A model generated the notes under the pieces. That model made no database searches. It was not told the origin of the DNA and was given only the letters and a program-made list of their open reading frames with translations. A DNA stretch of 64,000 nucleotides from Semisulcospira habei (lineage: Eukaryota; Mollusca; Gastropoda; Semisulcospiridae). Position numbers and translations under genes: made by a program. Shown here piece after piece: positions 1-19,801 of this stretch (its first letter is position 1; each line of letters starts with the position of its first letter). The DNA lies in assembly GCA_036245525.1 (NCBI GenBank), contig BTPG01000007.1, positions 163,101,347 to 163,165,346 on the forward strand, read 5' to 3'.

Positions 1-544
1 TTAACACAACGGCTTTAACTTTGTTTCTCCGTGATTATCACCGTCACAGCGATCTGCTCCACGGGTTGTCAACGTTTTCGTGCCTCAACTATGACTTTTC
101 TACCCGTCTTTTCACAATCCATATGAGTGGGCACACATCCTAGTAGTTTTCCACTGGGCGTAACGGAAGAAACTCTCGTGTGTACAAAGGAGAAGAAGAT
201 CAGATACGTATTTATTTACGACATTTAAACTTTATACTAAGACCATCTATAATGGAGATATTGCGAATTATTAACGTTTTACATGCTGCCTTTATTAGGT
301 CGCTTTAGCCCCTTGGATGTCCATAGCGCTTTCTGTCCGCGACGGTTCCTGCAGGACCATGAATACAACTTGCGGGGGTTGATGAGTCGGTAGGTAGTGC
401 TCAGTTTTTCTCGGAGGTGCAGGGGTTAAGACATTCCCACAATTGTTCAGGCTGCACATTTTAAAAATAATAATTATATCCTTAGCAACAGACATTTCAG
501 GGTTTATTTTTTAAATGATAAATTTGAAAATGTTGCAACAAAAT
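1..544. other. GH1-A intron 9, left part outside window
   Basis: Aligns throughout with GH1-B intron 9 (about 18888-19520), starting from the TTAA next to a family C element. A worn family C remnant (CCCCTTGGATGTCC... TTCCTGCAGG) is at 310-360. No exon. Confidence 0.7.
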
Positions 545-550
545 CGTTAC

Positions 551-7600
<7,050 letters not shown>

Positions 7601-7744
7601 TGAGGTGGAGATACTGAGAGAAAACGTCAGAAGACAATTACTATGGTGAATTCGTAGAGTCATTCAGTCAGCCCTGCCCCCGTTCAGAGATGTACAGACC
7701 ACGACAGTGTAGTGCCAGAATGTTGACCAAACACCGAGATATAC

Positions 7745-7836
7745 TGACGAGCAAAAGAAATGCCACATTATTGAATCATAGGAAACACTGTACTGTTTGC
7801 GACGATTCCAGTTATTTCGCATTTCGTTTGCTCGTC
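7745..7836. repeat. Fold-back family A copy 3
   Basis: Degraded hairpin with GAGCAAAAGAAATGCC and the opposite arm ATTTCGTTTGCTCGTC; 145 bp upstream of the GH1-A start codon. Confidence 0.7.
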
Positions 7837-8137
7837 AATATAGTTCAAAGCCAAGGCAATTATGTAAACGTACCGGCGTACCGTTCTAATGTCTGTCTTA
7901 CTATATATAGGCCTATAGGCAGCCGGTATATCCCCTCAAATAACAAGTTCGTCATTGATTCATACAAGGCACGATTTGTGGCTCGTGGTAATATGGCCAT
8001 GACCTCAAAAGCATGCATACGTCCGTTGACATCCGCATGTTCCCAGTCAAGTCCCACTTCATGAACCAGGCGCAAGTAAAAAATAAAATTATAATGTAGC
8101 ACGCGACACTCCCCATCCCTAGTATGCACACCGTTAT

Positions 8138-8395
8138 GTACCACCGATGTCTCATATCTATGATGTGTGGTCTGGATCTAGTTATGTACCAACACTACGT
8201 TTCATATCCATGATGTGCAGTCTGGATCTAGTTATGTACCAACTCTATGTCTCATATCTATGATGTGTGGTCTGGATCTAGTTATGTACCAACACTGTGT
8301 CTCATATCTATATTAATGTGTGGTCTGGATCTAGTTTGTACCAACGCTATGTATCATATCTATGATGTGTAGTTTGGATCTAGTTTTTAATTCTG
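8138..8395. repeat. 50-bp satellite, GH1-A flank
   Basis: About five units of TATGTCTCATATCTATGATG plus TGTAGTCTGGATCTAGTTAT plus GTACCAACGC, 0.5 kb upstream of GH1-A. Confidence 0.85.
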
Positions 8396-8432
8396 TAACA
8401 TCGGTTAAATTGCGTATATACTGACATTCATT

Positions 8433-8472
8433 TCCCCCCCCCCCCCCCCACACACACACACACACGCGCACG
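8433..8472. repeat. C-run and (CA)n
   Basis: About 16 C followed by CACACA and CGCG. The GH1-B flank has a matching but different C-run near 29635. Confidence 0.9.
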
Positions 8473-8792
8473 CAAGATATATATAAGATACATTTTAATC
8501 TGTCATACGACAGAGATAAATATACAAAATAACTATGCTGAACAACACCTACGCTGCACATTGCACTGTTGCTGAGATGTTGAGGCACTCTCGCCTCCTG
8601 CAGCATTGCATTTGATCACCTTGTCTGTCATTTCTAGTCGCAAGGAGGGGGCATACCGTGTGCTGTGAATCTGGACCTTACGGCATTGAGTTGTTCAGTC
8701 CAAAGTCACAGACCGGCACACAGAGGTGAATGGACCCGAGTCACTGTGAGCGATCACGACCTGCACGTCTGAAACGTAGTCACAAAGAGTGA

Positions 8793-8858
8793 CAAGAGAC
8801 ACAAACCCTCATGAGCCCCCGCGATTGCGGGGGCTCATGAGGGTTTGTGTCTCTTGCA
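8793..8858. repeat. Fold-back family D copy
   Basis: CAAGAGACACAAACCCTCAT ... perfect complement in the other arm, centre CCCCCGCGATTGCGGGGG. Confidence 0.86.
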
Positions 8859-8859
8859 G

Positions 8860-10440
8860 CTGGGTAGCACTCGCTTTACCCCGGCAGTCAAGGGCTTAAG
8901 ACCAAAAATGGTCTCTGTTTGTGGCTGTTTGGGTTATACCTGCTTCCATCAGAGGCGTAATGCCGCTCGGGTGCTTACAGTCTAATCACTTAAGTGTCCG
9001 ACGAAAGATTTCAAACTGAACAGGCACTATTCAAGAGATACTGTGCTGGGATCAAGACTCGACAAAATTATCTGTTTGGGTCTGCAAATAATCGGTACTT
9101 TTCCGAGGCCGGCTAAAGTGTTGATGTTTGCGCTACGTGTCAACATACAGAAGTCTACGATTTGATGGCTTGCGCAACATTGCTCTGGATACATTGACCG
9201 CACTGCCCAGTCAGCAACGCTTCTTGGGCCTCCGTCAATCGTCGCTGGCCCGAGGAGCTTTTGCTGATCGGGTGAAGATCTCCGGCGAGGCCAAAAGACG
9301 GACCGGTACACCCGCACTGACATCACCGTTTGTGGCGTCCTTCACGACCACGCGGGAGAACCGTGGACAGGAAATGGGCGTAGTTCGACTAGCGCTCTTC
9401 CGGCTGGCTTGCTACGTGGTAGAACTAAAGAAGAAGCAGATAATACCTGGTAATTGTGATCACAAATATAGGGACTCTTTGCATTCCAATCGAAAACTTC
9501 GCATACCAAGGCCTAGTTTTACGGAAATATATTTGCTTGGGAAGTGTGCAACGGGCCCGTTATGGACTCATTTGCGACATAACCAGACTTTCTGATGGCC
9601 AGTCAGGAAAAACGCTCTCCGCAATTAACGCTGGCATTTTCTCGGACACTATTCAAGCCACAGTCTTCAAACTTGGCCCAAGGATACTTTGTGGCAAGAC
9701 CTTTTTAAACATACACATTTGAGTGACCTCTCTCATAGGTCAAGGTCACAATGGATCAGGAAATAGGTAACAATTGCCATACTTCAAACCTAAACTTGGT
9801 ACACGGATACCATGGTTTTCGCTGGTGGTCACCAGTGATTTCGAAAGGTCACACATATGTGCATCGGTCATACACGTGAACCATAAAAATTATGGGCTTT
9901 GCCTTTCTTGTCAGGTGATCTTTTAGGTGATGTATGCTGGCCTGTGATTTTGGACCTTACGGTTCAAAGCTGTAGGATCCAAAGTCACAAACCAGCACAT
10001 GAACTATCTGTTTATAGGAACAAGCATTTAAGACTCCCCTTGAGAGACCACCTGTTTTGGAGGTGTCACCTAATGACTGTACATTGCAGGAGACAGATGG
10101 ACCCACCCTTGAATTATCTGGCACCACCCTTGGAATTATCATGGTTGATCCATCTTCTGCTGCAGTGTGTTGGGGTTAAATGAGGGAAAGAGTGTGTCTG
10201 GTTAGTTACATGTCTGATGAGGCACCTTCAGCAAGAAATGCATCACCAGTAGTTACAGCGTGTTTCTGGATAACTGTGCGTCTGAGGCACTTCTAGCACA
10301 AATACCACAAATTTATGAACCGTGATAACTCAAGGAGTGTGCCTGGTAAGTTACAGGTTTCTGAGGATGCGCCAGATTGATCATGCATAGTGTCTCGACT
10401 AATTTGGCACAGCTCTTGTGGTGTCATTGGGGCACGAAAT
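8860..10440. other. GH1-A 5' flank, no gene seen
   Basis: Matches 30200-31030 upstream of GH1-B up to about 9640 (for example GCTTGCTACGTGGTAGAACT in both), so the segmental duplication takes in at least 2 kb of upstream DNA. From 9640 on the two differ. Confidence 0.65.
9928..10003. repeat. Fold-back family K copy
   Basis: TGCTGGCCTGTGATTTTGGA ... TCCAAAGTCACAAACCAGCA. Related imperfect palindromes at 8655-8725, 12058-12122, 29945-30010 and 57320-57390. Confidence 0.65.
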
Positions 10441-10900
10441 TAAAAAAAAAGTTCAGTGACGAAAGAAACACACTTAGAAAAGACAATTACAACACAACCT
10501 GTGTTGTGAGCGTGTTTTTTCTTTGTTGTGTTGTAATTGGTTTTTTAAAGCGTGTTTTTTTTTTCTTTGTTGTTGTGTCTTTTTAAAGCGTGTGTTTTCT
10601 TTGTTGTGTTGTAATTGTCTTTTCCAAGCATGTTTCTTTCTTCGTTGTGTGTTGTAACTGTCTTTTTAAAGCGCGTTTTTTTCTTTGTGTTTTAATTGTC
10701 TTTTCCAAGCATGTTTCTTTCTTCGTTGTGTTGTAATTGTCTTTTTAAAGCGTGTTTTTTTTGTTGGGTTGTAATTGTCTTTTCCAAGCGTGTTTCTTTC
10801 TTTGTTGTGTTGTAATCGTCTTTTTAAAGCGTGTTTCTTTCTTTGTTGGGTTGTAATTGTCTTTTCCAAGCATGTTTCTTTCTTCGTTGGGATTTTCCCT
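10440..10900. repeat. 44-bp tandem array with alternating unit types
   Basis: About ten units of GTGTTTCTTTCTTTGTTG plus TGTTGTAATTGTC; units ending TTTTTAAAGC alternate with TTTTCCAAGC, giving an 88-bp dimer. The unit resembles the end of a dispersed element (AACGGAGAAAGAAATACGC) seen at 28117-28190, 28330-28400, 42410-42510 and 57730-57830. Confidence 0.78.
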
Positions 10901-10905
10901 GTCAC

Positions 10906-10955
10906 AGCACTCGGGTGCCTCAGTACTAAGCTAGTTCGGCACCCGAGTGCTGATC
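10906..10955. repeat. Short palindrome
   Basis: CAGCACTCGGGTGCC ... GGCACCCGAGTGCTG, 15-bp perfect arms with a 19-bp loop. Confidence 0.7.
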
Positions 10956-11960
10956 AGGCACAGCTCTTGAACTGCCACACACAGACTCTGCCATGAATGG
11001 CACAACTGTTCTATCCTGCCGAATTTGACAGCTTGCTTGTTTTTAACGGACGATACACAATAATTCAGGTCCTGGAGACCGATTCAGCTTTTTCAAAATT
11101 CCAGAAAGCTAAATTTCTAACTTATGTGTTTAACCAGAACAGACATTCAGGGAGCCTGTTCCATCTGCAAGAGGCATACATTCTCATGAGCCCTTGCATC
11201 CACAGGCGTTCATGCCGAGAATTTTTGTCTCTTGCTGGCCATAAGGCAATCAGACTGTGGACTATTTTTATTTCAATTCTTTGCACTGATAGTGTTGGCC
11301 CCTCATTTTTGCCAGAGCTTTGATTACGATACAGTGGTACCATAACTTTGCTCGGAAGAACAGCTGCAGTGGCTTACGAGAATCTACGCCTCTTGCGGAT
11401 GCAATAGGCGAGCTGAGGGACCGGGTATCATGCTGTCACTAAATTATTTGGACATTTACAGCTGGTGTGTTATGGATAATAATCCTGTTACCCATATAGT
11501 CACACTCAGCTCTGTTATGCCTTGCCACTTCAGAGTACATGTTGAATGGCACATGGTTAAAAATTTAAATAAATGTACATTATAGAAAGGTGGTTCCCAT
11601 TATTCTGGACTTGCTCTTCGTCTGTGTCTCAGTCTTTCTCTCTCACACACATATCGACAAGGTCCATCATCAGTCATGTTACATGTTTCTTATTCCCAGG
11701 CAATTTACAGCAGTAAACAAAAAACTGAACAAAATCAGAACGATGAATATCATGCGCGTAATGACTCTCATCAAATGAAAACTATAGTTGTACAAGCAAA
11801 TATATTCCACAAACAGAATGCTATTCTGCAAAATGGTTGAAGGTCCAAGCTCTAACCCACTGTAGGAAAGCCGAATGCTTTCCCTGTCACCAGGCTGGTG
11901 CGCTTCTAACTCCAAGCTGCTGCATGCAACGCCGGGTTTGTGTGCTGGGCTCGGTTGCAT

Positions 11961-12046
11961 GATTGAGCTTAGTCCTGCGCCAGCCACTAAGCAAGGTGCT
12001 TCGCTATAGCGTTGCTTAGTGGCTGGCGCAGGACTAAGCTCAATCA
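11961..12046. repeat. Palindrome with 34-bp perfect arms
   Basis: GATTGAGCTTAGTCCTGCGC... arm (11961-11994) and its complement (12013-12046), loop GGTGCTTCGCTATAGCG. About 90 bp beyond the GH1-B stop codon. Confidence 0.85.
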
Positions 12047-12137
12047 TACAACTGGCCCTTAGTATACGATTTTGGACCGTATGACCTCGGACGTAAGGTA
12101 AAAAAATCACAGACCAGCACACCGTAAGTTCTTCCGA

Positions 12138-12355
12138 TCAAAAGTTCATGACCCCTCTACCCTGGACGAAGCCATTGTCTCTGATGAGCCGTTTGTAGAA
12201 GTCGGCTGAGTGTCGGGGAGTGCGAGTGCGGTTGTCGTTGTTGAAGTCCACACTGTACAGGCCGAAGTGCGAGAAGTAGCCGGACGTCCACTCCAGGTTG
12301 TCCATCAGCGACCACGCCGTGTAGCCCTTCACGTTCACGCCGTCCAGCTTGATGG
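12138..12355 (-). CDS. GH1-B exon 16: terminal exon
   Basis: [20 protein letters not shown] ... to GRGVMNF and stop TGA; includes LEWTSGY of the sugar pocket. 218 bp. No AATAAA is seen within about 800 bp downstream, so the transcript end is not placed. Confidence 0.9.
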
Positions 12356-14562
12356 CTGCCAAGACAAATGTACAGCAGTAAACTCACGTCACTGGCGTCT
12401 CCATTCCGCGTCTGCTGTAGAGAAGGGAGACAACCCACGCGCATGGCCTAGACTCGAGGTCAGACCGAGGCCATTGGTTAGGGAACGGGCGACTGTCCGG
12501 GCGAAAACCAAGCGGCGAGGGGAGGGAAGCTTCATTTAACCCCAAGGTCGCAATAACCCAGATTTGGAGGCGTCACCTAACGACTATGTGCCAGTTGCAG
12601 GCGATGGACGAACATGATAACTCAAGGGTAGTACCAGATTTGCTTGGCGCCTGAAGGCGCCAAGCTAATCTGGTACTACCTTTGAATTATCATGGTCGCG
12701 CCGTCTCCTGCTGTAGTGCGTCAGGGCTAAATGTTTAGAGGACTCGACCATTAGTGAGGAAAGGCCGAGCCGCGGACGGATCTTTGAGGTACAACCTGCC
12801 CAAGGTGGAATGGGGACGCCAGCCGACCGCGGACACGATATCTCTGACCGTAACGTCGTGGTGCATGGCAAGGTTTGCGGACAGAGCCATAGAGGCCTGA
12901 CGATGGTGCTTTGATTAAACGCAAATCCGCTGCGCCACCGCGTGCGCGCCACCGTGTCACTAGCTCAAGTTTCAATACCGTTATTCTGACTTGAGCTAGT
13001 GACGAGGTGGCGCGCACGCGGTGGCTCATCGGATTTGCATTTAGTACTTACATCGTCAGGCCCCCATGTAAAAAGCCTCCGCCTCATGAGCGTCAGGTCT
13101 GGGAAGCTTTCGCGCCAAACAGGAAATGTCCTCAAACGCGAACCTTAATGGTATCCAATAATGATATACGTTGAAGATATGCCATACTAAGAATTAAAAA
13201 AAAAAAATGAACGTCGAATAGCGCGCTGTACTATGCTAGCAGACTACACTCGCGCTCTTTTCGTGAAGCACGCGTTGCATTCTTGCCAGACCCCGACTAA
13301 AGGGGCGGAGCCAAATACAGAATGGGTCTGTCTGTTAGCGAGGACAGAGTGACCCGATGATCTGGCGGCTGTTGGTAGCGTATGTTGTCGAAACTGACAG
13401 CCACATGTTTAACTGCCGGTGGGGCTTTCTCTCGACGTGATTCCAGCTGGAGTCACCTCGACAAAAAGGGCTACCTACAGCCACAGGCGTAACTGAACCC
13501 TTTGGCTGTCGGTAGTTTTTGTCGCGATGATTTCTGAAGGAATCATCGCGACACTGAACAACCATTACCGACAGCCAAAGGGTTAACTACAGCACTGTCA
13601 TGTGTGTTACCTTTGAGCATCTCGTTGGTGTAGTTGCGGTAGTAGTAGATGCGGTTGGTGTCGTTGAACCCCCCATCGTCGGGCCGGCCGCTCTCCGTGA
13701 TGTAGATGGGCAGGTTGCCCCACCGCTCCTTCACGAAGCGCAGGATGTTGCGTAGACCCCAGGGGTTCACTCGAAGCCAACTCGCCTCCGTCCTGCAGGC
13801 ACACACAACTCCATACTAATACTTGTACAACACTGGTTACCTCCCTCCATCTGCTAATACGGTACGTCAAACTCCATATTTTTTAAAAATTCAAAACCAT
13901 TTTCTCCATAAAGAGGAAAGAATTATGATTCTTTTTCTCCTGAAATATTCTAACTGCAGAAATATTTTATCTGAAAAAAAAAGACTTAAGATTTTTGGGG
14001 CTGTAGAAATATTTTCTTTTCTTCCTCTCTAAAAATACAGTTTGTGGTGGGGGGGTTGGAAACAAAAGGATACTCTGGTTCCCCCTTGATTTGTTTGGGG
14101 GGAGTGCCAGAGCTTCTTGTGCCTAATAGGCGAAATCCCCACATTTTGCAATTGCCATCTGAAGAATGCATTGCTATCCAGGACAGATCGACCATAGTAG
14201 TTCAAGGGTGGTGCCAGAATAGCTTGGCGCCCACAGGCGCCAAGCTATTCTGGCACCACCCTTGAACTATCATGGTCCATCTATTTCTTGCTATAGTACG
14301 TCCGGTGTTAAATAAGTTAATGTGCTAAGCGATCACGCGAGATCACGCGTCAGAAACTGAATTACAATAAATGCACAGTATTCACACTGTCGATACACTG
14401 GATACTTACTCCGGCCAGCACGTGTCTGCACGCGAATCCATGTCCTGGTCCCGCTCGTAGTTGGCCTCCGAGTGCGGGTTGGGGCTGGCGCTGATCAGGT
14501 TTGTGGTGTAGTGGTTAATGCCCAGGAAATCGTAGGCACCTGATATGAAAAGTCAACAAATA

Positions 14563-14605
<43 letters not shown>

Positions 14606-15099
14606 CTTCCCATCCCCCAACGCATCCAATACAAGATTCGGTCTCTCTGCTACAAATCCCTGAACAACTGCGCTCCCGCCTATCTCTCAAACTTACTTCA
14701 CCCCTACACTCCTCCCCGCTCCTTCCGCTCCGCCTCCGACCCTCTCCGCCTCCACATCCCCCGCACCAAACTCAGGACTTTCGGCCCCCGCTCCTTCTCA
14801 GTATACGGTCCATTCACCTGGAACACCCTCCCACTCTCTCTCCGTCAGAAACACTCTCTCTCCTCCTTCCAGTCCGCCCTCAAAACTCACCTCTTTCAAC
14901 AGTTCTAGCACTATATCACCACACTCCCCACCATAAGCAGACGACTGTCGTAATGTATTTCACTATTTGTGGTACGTGAGTCGTTGTCTAAAGCGTGCGC
15001 GAGTTGTGAGTGCGCGCTTAGAGTTATAATTATTATAAGATAAGCACATTATAAATACCGTAATTATTTATATATTATTATTATTATTATTATTATTAT

Positions 15100-15168
<69 letters not shown>

Positions 15169-18100
15169 GCTACAGGCCGAAAAGTTTGTCCTTCTTTGAC
15201 ACATGTATTGACGTACTGTATAATATGCAAATTAATATTCATGAACTTGCTTGATATACTCTCTTGCGCGCTAAGAAGATTCGATCTTGACCGAGTTGAC
15301 GATACTTGCATTTTTCAAAACGTAAACGCGAAATACTTGTATACTGCAACATTAACAAGCTCCTTATGAGAAATACATCTTAGTGTGTGTACGGACGCTC
15401 AGAATTTATATCCTTTGCATACACATGAACGGAGAAAGACGCCAGTTGCTGCACTGACTAGTGAAATTGACGAGATGTCAGCTGGCGATATCTACAACCT
15501 GCGAAATGAACTAAATAAACAAACCTGCTGTCATTTTCCGCAATTATGCGTGACCTATTTACAAGCAGAATGTACTCAATAACATAATGACACGCACGGT
15601 TATACGAAGGACTGATGTCTTCATAGGCAGACGAAATCTACGCGCTGAGTCGACAGCGATGCAATCGTCTGCCATTCATGTGTTTTGTCTGAACACCACA
15701 AGCAGCCACAAAATGAATGACTCGAGGCAGTTTTGTTTTGGACTCGGACATTTTGATTCGGGTCTCGTAATTACATCTGCCTGTTATCGGCACTATATCA
15801 AGCAAAATTCTGCTCAATTATAATATACTATTCTTTATTAGGAATATGCACTCATTCAAGGCGCCCCGCATCAACAGCTTCGAAAGCGTCGTACAGCATT
15901 GGCGGTGGAAACGTTATACATTTCTGCAGCAATTGACGCGGGGCACCGTGAATTAGTTAATAATGTAATCCCAAAGAAGAAATATTCCACCGTTAAGGGG
16001 GGGGGGGTGATGGTGGTGGTATAGCGGTGGGGGGGGGGGGGTGCGACGGAGGGGGGGGGGAGGTGATGTGGTGGTGTAGCGGTGGGGTGGGGGGTTGATG
16101 GTGGTGGTGTAGCAGTGGGGTGGGGGGTGCTGGTGGTGGTGAAGCGGTGGGGTGGGGGTGATGGTGGTGGTGGTGTAGCGGTGGGGTGGGGGTTGATGGT
16201 GGTGGTGTAGCGGTGGGGTGGGGGGAGGGTGATGGTGGTGGTGTAGCGGTGGGGTGGGGGGGGGAGGTGGTGATGATGGTGGTGTAGCGGTGGGTGGGGT
16301 GAGGGTGTGATGGTGGTGGTGTTGCTTTAAAGTAAATAAATAATTGATTAAATAAATGAATGAATTTGTGGAACCCCACCTGTTCAATAGACGCAATAAC
16401 CTTTCAAGAGCACTCTACAAAAACTTTGTGAGGCTTCCAGGAAATTCACAGGTATGCGTGTTGATCCCACACTTGACCTCGCGGTGCACTTTGGGATCTA
16501 AGACAATTATTATTACTAGTATTATTATCGTTTTTGTTGTGTTATTATTATTATTATTATTATTCCTATTATTATTATTTTCTGAATACCTTTGTTGAGC
16601 CTCTTTTCCTCCTCTAGCGGCCCTGTACCCTGCTCGTATCCACCAAGGAATTGTATCACTGTTACTACGTCTCTGGGCATGTTATAACAGCGACTATTAC
16701 AGGGAGAATACCTTTGTTGAGCCTCTTTTCCTCCTCTGTGAAGGCGGGTAGCCGTGACTGGCTGTAGCCCTGCGCCCTGCTTTTCTCCCCCACGTACTGC
16801 TTCATGACCTCGGGGTAGTCCCCGTTGCCGTAGATGGGATTGCCGAACCAACCCAGCTTGAACATGATGGCGCGTTCCGACGCGTACTTGTCCTCCTGAC
16901 GTAATGTGAACGGCTCTTTCCACTCGATGTCCAGCGTGATGCCCACCTGACCTGTAACATCACACAGTGGGCACAACATTACAACATTACATTACTGGTC
17001 CTCATGACGTCATGTGAACGGCTCTTTCCACTCGATGTCCAGCGTGATGCCCACCTGGCCTGTAACATCACACAGTGGGCACAACATTACAACATTACAG
17101 TACTGGTCCTCATGACGCCATGTGAACGGCTTTTTTCACTCGGATGTCCAGTGTGATGCCCACCTGGCCTGTAACAACACACAGTTGTTACAACACTCAG
17201 ATCTATCTGGCAACTTAGGTGCACGGTTTTAGTCCACGTCCAATCTCATGCCCGTCTGGCTTGCAAGGACACACACGCATGCATCAGCACATTTAATCCA
17301 AGTGGGTCAATGTGTTCAATGATGATGATTGGCTGTTTTTATGTTAAGTGCTACTTGACCCTTTCACTGCCCGTGGACACAGATTGTGTTTTGGAAACCA
17401 TTGTAAATGCAAGTGGTGGTGGTGTTCACTTTTTGCTGGCAGTGAAGTGGTTTGAGATGGTGCTTTCCCCTGGCGATATTAGTAGAGAACACTTAATTTC
17501 TGAACTGTTGAATTCAGCCCTGTATCCGTGAGGCTGAGAGAGATGATAGGTTGTGAACATACCGTGGAACCTGGCCTGGAAGTGGTCCCGATACGTGTGG
17601 TAGGCCCGCGTGTGTGAGCGGATGATGTTGTGGGCCACTTTGTACACACCGTCACCCGGTTGCGAGATACCGGGCGCGAAGATTCCGATCCCGTAGCCCA
17701 ACCACGACACCACGAAGGCCTCATTAAACGTGATCCACAGCGGCACCTGCAAGACAATGACACCCTTCCTAACTGCATCGTTGGAGATGTTGTTGTGGAC
17801 TAGCTTAGCTTTAGGATGAGACCGCGCTGAAGCTAGTTTGCACGGACACACCTCAGAAGAAGACACCTGGAAAGTTTTTCTGTTAACTCTTTGGCTCTCG
17901 GTAGGGTGTTTGGTTCCTGCAGGAATCACCTCGACCAAACAGGCTACCGACAGCCAAAGTATGACACCCTTTCTTCAAACAGCAAAAATGATACGCCCCC
18001 CCCCCCCACAAACCACCACCACTACCCCAACCCCTTGTCTCAGAACTCACCCGATCCCCAAACTGTTCAAAGCATATTCTGGCGTAGTTGTCAAAGTCGT

Positions 18101-19754
18101 TAATGACAGCGTCGTTAAGCCATCCGCCATACTTGTCCTGCAGGGCTTGCGGCAGGTCCCAGTGGTACAGCGTGACCATGGGCTTGATGTTGGCCGCCAG
18201 CAGCGCGTCTATCAGGTTGTTATAGTAACGGACACCAGCCATGTTGAGAGAGGCTGGAGTGCCGTCCGGCAACACGCGACTCCAGGCGATGGAGAATCGG
18301 TAATGCTGAACCTGCAAGATGTGGCGCGTTTAGTTCTCAGCATTCTGCTTCACTAGAAATGACAAATATGAACATAGCTAACAATTATATTACATGCACC
18401 ACTCTAAGCCAAAAAGAAGTTATAACTTGTTTTCGTGTGCAACTTGTAGGAAACCCTAAGGAAGCGCGTTGCTTTTGGAGGGTTGGATACGCCGGGATTT
18501 AGACACCGAGTATTCTGGCCATTAGTACAAGGACAGATCACTGACCCCCAGGTCCTTGAGCATCTGCACGTCCTCAGTGATGTGGTGGTAACTGTCACAG
18601 GCAATGTCCCCATCCTGCTGACTCGCCAGTCGTCCCTGGTGCGCGAACGTGTCCCAGATACTGGGGCCCTTGCCTGTAGACAGTCGTGCTTATTTGTCAC
18701 GAAGCGAATTTTGTCAATAATACGCTCGTTACAGACGCAGAACCACAAGTCACAGGTACAACGCCATTAGGTTGTGCGTTTGTATCGTTTCACGCAGTTT
18801 AACCCTTTGCGTGTCGGTAGCGGTTTTAGTCGCGATGATTCCTATAGGAATCATCGCGACTAAAACCGCTACCGACATGCAAAAGGTTAACACAATGGTT
18901 TTAACTTCGTTTCTGCAAGCTCATCACCGTCACAGCGATCTGCTCTACTCGTTACCAACGTTTTCGTGCGTCAGCTACGACTTTTATACCCTTCTTTTCA
19001 CAATCCGTGTGAGTAGACACACATGCTAGTAGTTGTCCACAGGGCGTAACGGAAGGAACTCTCCTGTTTACGAAAGCGATGACGATCAGAAAATCGTTTC
19101 AATGGACGACATTCAAACGTCATACTAAGACCATTTTAAAGTATATATTGCAAACAATTAACCCTTTACTGGCTGCCTTTAGTAGGTTGCTTTAACCCTT
19201 TGGTTGTCGGTAGGATTGACCATGATAATTCAAGGGTAGCGCCAGATTAGCTTGGCGCCTTCAGGCACCAAGCTAATCTGGCACTACCCTTGAATTTTCA
19301 TGCGATGATTCCTGCAGGATCATGAAAACAACTTGCGGGGGGGGGGGGGGGGGGGGGGGGGGGCTCATGAGTCGGTGGGTAGTGCTCAGTTTTTCTCGGA
19401 GGTGCAGGGGTTAAGGCAATCCCACAATTGTTCAGGCTGGACATTTTTCAAAAATAATATATGCTTAGCTACAGACACTTGAGGATTTTTATAACTAGCG
19501 TAAATGTTGCAACAAAATCGTTACCATCCGCATTCCACGCGCCCTCCACCTGGTAAGCTGACGTGGCGGTGCCCCACATGAATCCGTCCGGAAACTGGCC
19601 GTACAGGAACTCGTCACGGTCCTCTGGATCTGCAAGAAATGAAACACCGACACTTCTGCACAGTCATCTCTTGCGTGGAAACTATGTGCACCCACTACGT
19701 CTTGCAAGGCGGTCCAAACTCGCAGACGAGCACACTAGTGCCGCAGGAACCGGA

Positions 19755-19801
<47 letters not shown>

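Noticed and set aside
10700..12137. Polyadenylation signal for GH1-B
   Set aside because: The nearest AATAAA on the minus strand is about 870 bp past the stop, within unrelated repeat-rich sequence; not strong enough to annotate.
15953..16396. 147-codon His/Pro-rich frame
   Set aside because: Produced by the G-rich minisatellite; no conserved start, and it lies inside a GH1-B intron.
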